The translations under genes and the position numbers were made by a program. A stretch of 64,000 nucleotides of DNA from Symsagittifera roscoffensis (taxonomy: Eukaryota; Xenacoelomorpha; Acoela; Convolutidae): positions 61,406,754 through 61,470,753 of the forward strand of contig NC_087065.1 of assembly GCF_963678635.1 (NCBI RefSeq), in the 5' to 3' direction. Every line of letters starts with the position of its first letter. The stretch's first letter is position 1. Below, one piece after another: positions 55,549 through 63,706 of the stretch. The notes beneath the pieces were generated by a model that made no database searches, was not told where the DNA came from, and saw only the letters and a program-made list of their open reading frames with translations.

Positions 55549-56140
55549 TTTTGTATTTCACAATCTTAGACCTTTGAAACATTTTACACTTTCATTTTTC
55601 AAAATAACATGCTGACAAACACGCAGCGATTCTAGTTCAAAATTAGCCAATAGGATTCATCCAATCCGTCACCTTCTCTAACTCTAACACAAACCAACTA
55701 GACGAACGATATTAAACTCCAGGCATACCTATAACTATAACTTTACGACCTCCAGGTCAAAAATAAGCAAACCACTCCAACTTGACAACTAAAATAAATA
55801 TCACCATAATATCATAACCCTCCCTTATCTAATAAACCAAAGATCAACAATATTTCCCCAACTCAGACCTCAAATATCCCCCAAACAAATATGTTAAATT
55901 AGCCTAAAGTAAAAGAACGACCATTTTAGTTAGCCTAAAGAATAAAAATCTCAAAAATACCCCAGATCATTTGACAAATGAAAATAAAGACAAAGAAGAC
56001 CTCCCGATCACCATAAAAATTGCCCCCAACAATTTTTCACAAAACTCAACCCACTTGTCAAAAAACCAATAAATAATCCGACCACACTTGAAAATTGCCC
56101 CAAACAACAAAAAATATTCGATCAAGAAGTCATTTTGTAA
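55549..56140. other. Spacer between pol and accessory ORFs
   Basis: No ORF. AAAATTGCCCC-AACAA occurs twice (about 56017 and 56092). May hold the splice acceptor for subgenomic mRNAs; I could not pick one site. Confidence 0.4.
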
Positions 56141-56371
56141 ATGCTCTTCTCTCAATCAGTCACTATAATTATCACAAACCTCAAACAATTTTTTACGATA
56201 CTTCAAACTTTTATAATATTTCTTTTTGATATCATTGAATCTTTTCTAATAATCTTAATCATTTTTTGTAATATTTTTTTAATTTTCTACACTATATTCG
56301 AACTATTTCTCCAACTTTCAAAAACCCTTGATTATATCCACAGGTACGATTCATACAACTTGTCTAAATGA
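56141..56371 (+). CDS. Small hydrophobic membrane ORF A (76 aa)
   Basis: Almost wholly Ile/Leu/Phe. One or two long membrane-spanning stretches (TFIIFLFDIIESFLIILIIF, then CNIFLIFYTIFELFLQL), with a polar C-terminus. Shares the ATGA overlap 56368-56371 with the next ORF. Small enough to be viroporin-like (inference from hydropathy only). Because TTT/ATT-rich DNA is prone to chance hydrophobic frames, confidence is moderate; the conserved-looking ATGA junction argues for it. Confidence 0.45.
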   Translation: MLFSQSVTIIITNLKQFFTILQTFIIFLFDIIESFLIILIIFCNIFLIFYTIFELFLQLSKTLDYIHRYDSYNLSK

Positions 56372-56556
56372 TACAAACTATTTTCAGTAGAACTGATATT
56401 TTTCTACTATTTGTAATTTTCATAACATTTTTATCATCCCTCATTTTGACCATATGCAAATGTATAAAGAAAGCAATCCTCACATTTGCCCTAGCAACAA
56501 TCCTTCTAATTCTTTTTTTAGAAGAATACTATAATAAACATAAACTTTTTCACTAA
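56368..56556 (+). CDS. Small membrane ORF B (62 aa), possible head of a larger protein
   Basis: Two predicted membrane helices (IFLLFVIFITFLSSLILTIC and AILTFALATILLILFL) flank a Cys/Lys turn (KCIKK). It begins in the ATGA overlap with ORF A. It ends at TAA 56554, but the same frame stays open to 56742 with a Ser/Thr/Pro/Gln-rich tail (RPKKLSKIATQQSHSQSSPT...), and the reading then continues in another frame at 56715-57695. The ancestral product may have been a membrane protein of over 400 residues. Confidence 0.5.
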   Translation: MIQTIFSRTDIFLLFVIFITFLSSLILTICKCIKKAILTFALATILLILFLEEYYNKHKLFH

Positions 56557-56714
56557 AAGAATAGACCAAAAAAGCTATCAAAAATTGCTACCCAACAATC
56601 ACATAGTCAGTCTTCACCGACATCATCCCAAGAAAACCCGACACCACCTTCAACTACCCAAAACCCCCAAACATCTACACGAATTTCTTTTCAAGATAAC
56701 CCATATACCTTTGA

Positions 56715-57695
56715 ATCTTTGCTCGCTTATCAGAACCACTAGAACCAGTTCAACGACAAGCACCTCTAAGCGAACCAACATATAACTTATACCCAACACT
56801 ACCACAAGAATTAAGTAGAATAAGAAATCCTAGTCAAAACCAAAATACAGTCGAAATAAATAGACAAATTATACATCCTCGACGAAACAGAAATTTTCAA
56901 ACTCCCCGAGTTCATTTTGATATACCTCAATCCCCATCACAAAACACTCCAGAAAACCCCATTGGTATATTACCAGAAACCCCTACGCTTCTTTCACAAC
57001 GTAGCACCTCAAGCCTACCATCAGATTACTTAGGTTCAACACCAACATCTGAACAAATACGTGAAAATCCCTTTAAACCCCCAAACCCGGCATCACGACT
57101 ACCATATTGGACAACACATTCATTTACAAAAGGTGAACTAAATTTAGTCAATGATCCAATAGATATTTCTACGGATACAACAACATCCTCATCACTACCA
57201 GAAACATTATCACTACCATCAACACCATCAATAAGCCAGATTTCATCACCACCTTTTAACTTAAATTTCCCAAATAACCTCGACGCTAGATATCGAGAAC
57301 AATCATCAACAAATATTCCTTTAAGACTAGACTGGAATACATTCACAGCACCTCCACCATTATTTGGACAACACCTAGAAAGTAACCGACTCCACAATTG
57401 GGCACTTAATAGACTACAATATAGACAAGACATTCACGAAGACATTCGTGCTCATAACATCCAAATACTCCAACAGAATAGTCTACAATTAAAATTTGAA
57501 ATCACGGTTAAATTAAACAACATTACTCAACATCCCTATCCATTAAATCCACCAAATATAACAGCTCAATCCCTACCACCACCATTTATAACAACTGAAG
57601 TAATATACAAATACGACAGATATACCAAAAAGACAATTGGTTACATCACATTTTATAACCCATACTCAGGATTGTCATACACATGTATATTCTAA
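56715..57695 (+). CDS. Hidden Ser/Pro-rich ORF without a start codon
   Basis: 326 codons open after TGA 56712, ending TAA 57693. No ATG, and no GTG or TTG until close to the 3' end, so it cannot start on its own. Ser/Pro/Asn-rich with a YPTL late-domain-like motif (TACCCAACACTA at 56790), then a more ordered C-terminal third with RLDWNTFTAPPPLFGQHL. It follows the tail of ORF B with a 1-base-earlier frame and a 25-nt overlap (56715-56739), so it reads as the 3' part of the same gene. It overlaps the start of env by about 10-60 nt. No family recognised. Confidence 0.55.
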   Translation: MFARLSEPLEPVQRQAPLSEPTYNLYPTLPQELSRIRNPSQNQNTVEINRQIIHPRRNRNFQTPRVHFDIPQSPSQNTPENPIGILPETPTLLSQRSTSSLPSDYLGSTPTSEQIRENPFKPPNPASRLPYWTTHSFTKGELNLVNDPIDISTDTTTSSSLPETLSLPSTPSISQISSPPFNLNFPNNLDARYREQSSTNIPLRLDWNTFTAPPPLFGQHLESNRLHNWALNRLQYRQDIHEDIRAHNIQILQQNSLQLKFEITVKLNNITQHPYPLNPPNITAQSLPPPFITTEVIYKYDRYTKKTIGYITFYNPYSGLSYTCIF

Positions 57696-58047
57696 AAATT
57701 TTAATTTTTTTCTCCAACTCCTTTTTCTAATAACATCAAATCAAAACATAAACCCTTCCCCCCGCACAGGACCACAAGATTTATTAGTAACACATTACGA
57801 TTGTGAAGAAAACGAACAAAAAACACTACACAAGTATTCAATAAATCAAGTATCACAATGCGAAACAGAACCCCAAGCCATAGAAACTACAAATGTAATC
57901 GCAACACTTTACTCAAAAGCCCGAGCAACAACAGTTATAGGATATAAATTCACAGCAACATTTTCTGAAAAGAAAGTACATTGTTCACTAGTCTCAAACG
58001 AAATAAAAACCGACTTGACCATGAATCATTCTACCAGAGTAATATAG
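57637..58047 (+). CDS. env: Envelope-like glycoprotein, N-terminal segment
   Basis: A signal-peptide-like hydrophobic stretch (NFNFFLQLLFLITS), then HYDCEEN, KYSINQVSQCETEP and a Cys-containing beta-rich region to about 58010. An ATG at 57683 in a neighbouring frame gives a hydrophobic leader (MYILKILIFF) and would join this frame if one base had been lost in the T7 run near 57710. The spacing YDC ... YSxxxVxxC ... and the later CS motif resemble the N-terminus of chuvirus-type glycoproteins (family knowledge, by eye). The frame is lost around 58010, where the main env ORF takes over. Confidence 0.65.
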   Translation: MVTSHFITHTQDCHTHVYSKNFNFFLQLLFLITSNQNINPSPRTGPQDLLVTHYDCEENEQKTLHKYSINQVSQCETEPQAIETTNVIATLYSKARATTVIGYKFTATFSEKKVHCSLVSNEIKTDLTMNHSTRVI

Positions 58048-60302
58048 AACGACTTTTACATCTCAATCCCGAAGATTGTAAAAACGAGTTACTCCGACTA
58101 AACATCACAAAAAATAAAAACACAGATAGAAAGTTAGTATATTTCCAAGTTTTTTCAGATTCTGTACATCAAGCAGAACTTGAAAGATATCAAGGACATA
58201 TAAAATTAGATGAAAAGTACCCATATAACGGCGCACACGGACGATTAACTTATGATATACACGATAAACACTGGATACCACACATTGGTATAAATGACCC
58301 ATCAAACTGCAAAGCAGACACAAAAAATAAAGGATACCAAGAAATAATGTTTTTCGATTGGAAAATACAACTCGAAAAAATTCAACTCACACGAGATTTA
58401 TCAGACAACACAATGATCTATCAAGGAATCAGATTACCTTGTAAAAACGACCAAGTTTATTGTGACCCTACAACAAGAACACAAGCAACAATTGTTTGGT
58501 TCCCCGAAGACACATGTACAACATTTCAAGTAGCAAAAATACACGCTCGTATGATAAAATTTCACGAAAAATATTTTATACAATCAATACCATATGAACA
58601 AGTAAATCCATTACGAAAAATAAGTTCTAATTTTAGAAACATTCATAATATAGAAAATAAATTAACACGTTTTCAGATATATCAAGAAACAGAACTTGCA
58701 TGTAAATACAGAAACCCACTTCACAAAACACAATACTCCGAAATACTAGTTGAATACGAAAAAGGATTCGACATGACCACTGGAAAAATAAAAGTCGACC
58801 CATACGCCACAAGTCATCCTCCAAATGAAGGAACATCATACATACCAGTTCATTTTCAAAAAAATACAGGTCAACCTGGTGGACATTTAAAGCCCCAAGA
58901 CGACCAAAGCACACGTTTACAAGAACTATCACTAATGAATAGTACATATTTCGGTAATATCCACTATGATATTCACATAGATATGAAACTAGACTACACG
59001 ATTAGCCGAATTTTTCAAGAAATGTCACTCTCTGAATTAGAAACACTACACCAACTATGCGAATTAGAAAGAACACAAATATTACAATCACTTGCACTAG
59101 CAGTATTAAAAATACACTACGCAGGATATTTACTATCAGGAAATAGATCAAATTTTTTAGACTATGAAGGAAACATTTTATGGTTTTATACTTGTACCAA
59201 AAAAGTATCACCACTATACGTTTTTGAGGACAAACGATGCTATAAAAGAATACCTATCTTTTATAAGAATAAAGTACATTTCGTTGACACACTTTCACGA
59301 AGAACCTATTTCTGGGATACCGCAGTCCCATGTGGATCAGAAAATAGCCACAATGTAGTACAACTAAACCCTGATGAAGATAAATATCACCTTCTCACCC
59401 CATATCCCACATTAATGCAATCACTCAAAAAATTTTCACCAGAAAGCATTCGCGCTATCGCTCGAAACCCAAATATAGACTTACAATCAATAGGAATATA
59501 CTCAAAATCAGATATTCAACATCACATTAGAACACAACAATTCCAAGAATTATTAACACAAATGGACACAATACAAAGACAATCAATTGACCAAAACTTA
59601 CGCAAACTTGCCGAAACCGCAGGATTTGCAGACATCTATACGCAAGACTATAGCGGATATTTTAAAGACATTAAAGATTATATATATCTAAACGGTGAAA
59701 AATACCGTCCCCAAGATATATCACCCATCAATATTTTTAGCTTTGTTACACTCAAGAATGAAATTCTTGATTTTCTAGGATGGCCCTACTACATCTTAGA
59801 AAAACTGACTATTTTATACGCAATGTTTAACTTTATTGGATTTCTTTTCTCACTCTTAAAAGGAATCTATAACACATGTGCTATACACACACAAGTCAAT
59901 AGACAAGCAAGTGTAGCACGCATACTTTTTGCAGGATTTTTTGGAATTTTTTCTACATCAATAAACAAAATTCTTTTAGATGCACAAATAAAAGAATACA
60001 ACACAAAAATAGCAACAAGACAGAACACATACGACGAAGAACATAACAATGTAGACACAACGCCAACAGCACCACAGTTACCACCCCTACCACATAACCA
60101 TCCATTATCCCTAGTCCCACGTAATTTTCGAAACTTAGCAATAACACATAACCCAAATTTTAGACCAACCATATCACAAAGTCCCATCCAACATATATTG
60201 ACACGCCACTTACAAGATGAAAATACTTATGAACAAATTATAGAACAACCCCATACCACCGCTTTTCAGTCTCAAAATAATAATTTTTTTAGCCCACGAT
60301 GA
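57981..60302 (+). CDS. env: Envelope-like glycoprotein, main segment
   Basis: 773 codons in the frame one base earlier than the N-terminal segment; real homologous text starts near 58015. Cys-rich ectodomain to about residue 590 with RLPCKNDQVYCDP, CKYRNPLH and RCYKRIPIFYKNKVHFVD followed by AVPCGS, a run that recalls the central part of chuvirus/mononegavirus-like class III glycoproteins. A hydrophobic segment at about residues 605-640 (PYYILEKLTILYAMFNFIGF) and another near 660-680 could be membrane anchors. The C-terminal tail of about 90 residues is Pro/Thr/Asn-rich. Presumed role: receptor binding and membrane fusion of an enveloped particle (inference). The stop TGA overlaps the next ORF's ATG (ATGA, 60299). 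Confidence 0.65.
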   Translation: MFTSLKRNKNRLDHESFYQSNIERLLHLNPEDCKNELLRLNITKNKNTDRKLVYFQVFSDSVHQAELERYQGHIKLDEKYPYNGAHGRLTYDIHDKHWIPHIGINDPSNCKADTKNKGYQEIMFFDWKIQLEKIQLTRDLSDNTMIYQGIRLPCKNDQVYCDPTTRTQATIVWFPEDTCTTFQVAKIHARMIKFHEKYFIQSIPYEQVNPLRKISSNFRNIHNIENKLTRFQIYQETELACKYRNPLHKTQYSEILVEYEKGFDMTTGKIKVDPYATSHPPNEGTSYIPVHFQKNTGQPGGHLKPQDDQSTRLQELSLMNSTYFGNIHYDIHIDMKLDYTISRIFQEMSLSELETLHQLCELERTQILQSLALAVLKIHYAGYLLSGNRSNFLDYEGNILWFYTCTKKVSPLYVFEDKRCYKRIPIFYKNKVHFVDTLSRRTYFWDTAVPCGSENSHNVVQLNPDEDKYHLLTPYPTLMQSLKKFSPESIRAIARNPNIDLQSIGIYSKSDIQHHIRTQQFQELLTQMDTIQRQSIDQNLRKLAETAGFADIYTQDYSGYFKDIKDYIYLNGEKYRPQDISPINIFSFVTLKNEILDFLGWPYYILEKLTILYAMFNFIGFLFSLLKGIYNTCAIHTQVNRQASVARILFAGFFGIFSTSINKILLDAQIKEYNTKIATRQNTYDEEHNNVDTTPTAPQLPPLPHNHPLSLVPRNFRNLAITHNPNFRPTISQSPIQHILTRHLQDENTYEQIIEQPHTTAFQSQNNNFFSPR

Positions 60303-62107
60303 GCCGACAACTTGGATCCTTACACCGATCAAATTCCCACCCAACCAACCTCACTACTCCAATTACAATAATACCACTTTTTGCTTTCCCACCACCCGAT
60401 TTCCCAACCAGTAATGTAACATCAGGCATGAATTCCGATACTAATTCACACATCTCAGTTTTATACTCCACATCAGAACTCAATAACCCGAATATTGAAA
60501 CCCCCGATGAATTTGCCGACTCTGAACCATCTCCATCCAATAATTTTCCCACCAACCCCTCAATTTTTTCCCACCCCCCTTTTCAACCAATGCTACCAAA
60601 TAACCCCGTCCCCACCAATTCTACACCCTCTTATGCTTCCCAAGTCACTCCAACCTATTCTTCATATCATTCAGACCGATCATCCAATTCTACAGATACC
60701 CCCCAAATCTCCCCAGAACTAGATAATTTTATTACATTACAACAACAACCCTACCACCTTGATACCCCCACCATAAACCATATTTCATCCACAATAGATT
60801 CATCCAACCCTCCTACCCCTACACCCTCTTCAATTTATACCGAATCATTAGCACCATCATCCACATCTACTGAATCTTCACTCAGCACTAATAGAGCTTA
60901 CCGCACTTTTAAAAGAAAGTTCCCCAACCATCCTTTCCCAGCAAAACCAGGAACAGCCCGTGAATATATAAATCACCCAAATCACACTAACACAAAAGAA
61001 TTTTTAGCTATCACCTTACCCTCATTTCCACAATACACCTTAAACACCCCTCACGACACTAACGAAACACGCAGCTTTGTAGACGAATACGTTTTAATGC
61101 CTACTCTTTCTTGGACCTCATATTATCATTTTACTAATCCCCTTTGCTTACCTTTATCTAACACTCACATCGATATAGAACGAAGTAAGGACATGCTATA
61201 TCGACTCACTACACCACTAACACCTAGACAATTTACTTACATTGGATATAAAAAATCACTAAAAACACACACTGCACCCCGAGCTAATGAATATACACTA
61301 GAATATTACGATCATAACATCATCAGAGCTAACCAAGATCAATTCTTAGACGACGATCGCTTCGCTAACCCACAAATCACAGAGAAATTTTTCATTAAAA
61401 CACCATATGTATTTACACTAAATATCTTCGATCGCAAGTTTGACCACATTATTTCAGAAGCACTAATAGACACACAAGCCTACGAAAGTTTTAAAGAACG
61501 CTTCCAAATATTTTCACTAACCTTTCATTTCCTTGCACCACATGAAAGAGATTTGCACTGCTCACACGATATTATGTTGCGCACTAAACAAACACACACA
61601 TATACATATTATCGTTTCATCCAAAATCACTTTGACCTACACACTCCCTCCAGACAACCACACCATCGTTTTCAATTCATCAATTCCAAATACACATCAC
61701 CATTCTTTCTTAACTTCACATATTGCATTAAAGATACTAACCTTCATGGTATTCTTCGAAATTATGATCCCATAACCCAAATGTATATCTTTTGCCCCAT
61801 CACCAAGACCCTCAACGCCGAAGAATCCCGACCCTTCCTTATCCCACACGAATTTGTACAACCTATAGAAATCCCCATTTTAGAATTCATCCACAACACT
61901 AAATTCAATCACAAATTATATAATCTAATCCAAAACACACCTTACGAGTTTGCAGTTGGCACTGAAGAACTATTCACCATTAAAGCACTTCAATTGCTTT
62001 GGCCACTGCTTCAAACTAAAAATATCATCCGCATCTTAGCTAAATTACTAACAACTTCAGATCTCATCCACGACATCTTCCCCCACGGTTTCTTCCCCGA
62101 CGACTAA
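60299..62107 (+). CDS. Orphan 602-aa ORF downstream of env
   Basis: Intact, ATG 60299 to TAA 62105, starting inside the env stop (ATGA). Residues 1-200 are Ser/Thr/Pro-rich and disordered with no Cys. A short basic segment YRTFKRKFPNHPFP follows at about 200-215. Residues 225-600 form a globular, His/Phe/Tyr/Thr-rich domain with few Cys and a helical C-terminus (EELFTIKALQLLWPLLQ). No signal peptide or membrane helix. Codons end in C more often than in gag-pol, hinting at a different origin. A full-size gene after env is unusual for a gypsy-type element. It could be a regulatory/accessory protein or a captured gene; I recognise no family. Confidence 0.7.
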   Translation: MSRQLGSLHRSNSHPTNLTTPITIIPLFAFPPPDFPTSNVTSGMNSDTNSHISVLYSTSELNNPNIETPDEFADSEPSPSNNFPTNPSIFSHPPFQPMLPNNPVPTNSTPSYASQVTPTYSSYHSDRSSNSTDTPQISPELDNFITLQQQPYHLDTPTINHISSTIDSSNPPTPTPSSIYTESLAPSSTSTESSLSTNRAYRTFKRKFPNHPFPAKPGTAREYINHPNHTNTKEFLAITLPSFPQYTLNTPHDTNETRSFVDEYVLMPTLSWTSYYHFTNPLCLPLSNTHIDIERSKDMLYRLTTPLTPRQFTYIGYKKSLKTHTAPRANEYTLEYYDHNIIRANQDQFLDDDRFANPQITEKFFIKTPYVFTLNIFDRKFDHIISEALIDTQAYESFKERFQIFSLTFHFLAPHERDLHCSHDIMLRTKQTHTYTYYRFIQNHFDLHTPSRQPHHRFQFINSKYTSPFFLNFTYCIKDTNLHGILRNYDPITQMYIFCPITKTLNAEESRPFLIPHEFVQPIEIPILEFIHNTKFNHKLYNLIQNTPYEFAVGTEELFTIKALQLLWPLLQTKNIIRILAKLLTTSDLIHDIFPHGFFPDD

Positions 62108-62110
62108 CAG

Positions 62111-62187
62111 GTAAGTATGAACTATACATATTATTAACTAGTTATTAAAATTAGAAACTAACCATTCTTTAATCATGTTTTCTTTAG
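62111..62187 (+). other. Candidate 77-bp intron just after the last stop
   Basis: TAA-CAG|GTAAGTATG is a full-consensus donor three bases after the stop. CTAAC at 62156-62160 is a good branch site, followed by a T-rich run and TTTCTTTAG. AATAAA at 62235 follows. Confidence 0.55.
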
Positions 62188-63706
62188 AATTTTAGCCTTC
62201 ATCCAACGATCATCTGAAAAATTCACAAAAGAAAAATAAAAAAAATAGCAAACTTTTTCAAACACTGTTTAAAACTCTATTAAATGTTTGCACCAACAAT
62301 TAAATAAATATAATACCAATGCAGTAATTTAATTTATAAATTTTTCCCCCACAAGCAGTAAATCTAATTATGATGAAAATTTGTAACTTAAATCTTTCCC
62401 AATAAATAGCAGTAAAATTAAAAATTCTATGTAATAAATTAATAAGAAGCAAATGCAGTACTAACCTTTTGATATTTTCATTCACTCGCACAAGAATTCT
62501 ATCCAAATTCGCACAGCTCGCCCACGAAGAATTGTTTAAATAATGAATTTTAGTTTCAAGCTTTCACACTCAACAACTCTAACACACGATAACAAGTTTC
62601 AAACTTTCCTTTAACCCGGTTGGAAAGGAATTATATACTAAACAAAACTAACCAATGCAGCTTACTAAACACCACAACACATAGCATAACAGCATGACTA
62701 AGAAAAGGAAACCAACGGTACCCAAACCGGATTAACCCAGTTTAAAACTGGATAATTTATTCTTTTGAAGACTATTATAAAGTCTAAGAAAGAAATAACA
62801 AAACACAAAAAAGTCGAAAGACAAACCCATACCACAAACAATTTGATTTTTGAAAAAAAGGACACAACCAACAAAACATAAGAAAAACCACAACAAACCC
62901 AACATAAAACGTTGTCACATAACAGGACCTCTCACAAAAACCGCATGCAATCATACTCCCACTCCTGGCCTAACCCACCAGAAGAGGACGTCCTGAGCAT
63001 GCTCTATAGCCGGCCTAACCCACCGCGCTACATCCACGCTTTGTGACACACACTTCTATTTTTAATAAGAGCTACTCAAGGGTGAGTAACTCTTCAAAAT
63101 AATTGAACTAAAACAAAAAGCTTTTGTGGAAACAACTAACTAAAATCATAATTAAAAAATATTAAACTAATAAAAGTTTTATAAAATGTAAATTACATTA
63201 TGCAATACATAGACCAGAATACAACACCAAGGACGAACATCCAAAGACAAAACAACCCCACTACACTCGAAAAAGAATGGCCAACCACAATCAATATGCC
63301 GCCTACAATCACAACTCAAAGTACGACTTGACTTCGCAGAAAAGGACTTCATTGAACTAGACCAATGACCACCTCGATGTTCAAGTATACGTACAGATCC
63401 GAGTAACCAGGCATCCCCTCCACGCACAATCTCCACGCCATTCCCAAACAAGATCAAAACACAAAGAAGTTCTCATCAATGAAACAGAAAAACCTGACAT
63501 AGCCAACCATTCTGAAATCAGATTTGAGTTTGTTGCGAAAACCCAGTCGTTGTCTTGAGAAGACACAACGATTGAATCTGGGGCTTCTCTAATAAGAAAA
63601 CCCAGAAGAAATAAGATGTTCGCCAAATATCAACGTCCATCATCCATCCTTTGAATTGCAGAAAGACTATTCTAAAAAACTCTGTAAAACCCGGATGGGT
63701 GGAACT
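62188..63706. other. 3' noncoding region of the giant element
   Basis: About 1.5 kb without a + strand ORF. AATAAA sites at 62235 and 62303. Two GGCCTAACCCACC boxes at 62967 and 63013, in a local GC-rich patch. Minus-strand frames at 63179-63457 and 63381-63626 are open but unrecognised. Ends in the purine-rich tract before the 3' LTR. Confidence 0.5.

Noticed and set aside
48029-56556. Host genetic code with UAA as a sense codon
   Set aside because: CCDC34-like and SLC18B1-like genes end in ordinary TAA and TGA at the expected C-termini, and animal nuclear codes do not reassign UAA.
47368-61000. Numerous minus-strand ORFs opposite the giant element
   Set aside because: By-product of G-poor coding strand: few stops arise on the complement. 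All known domains read on +.
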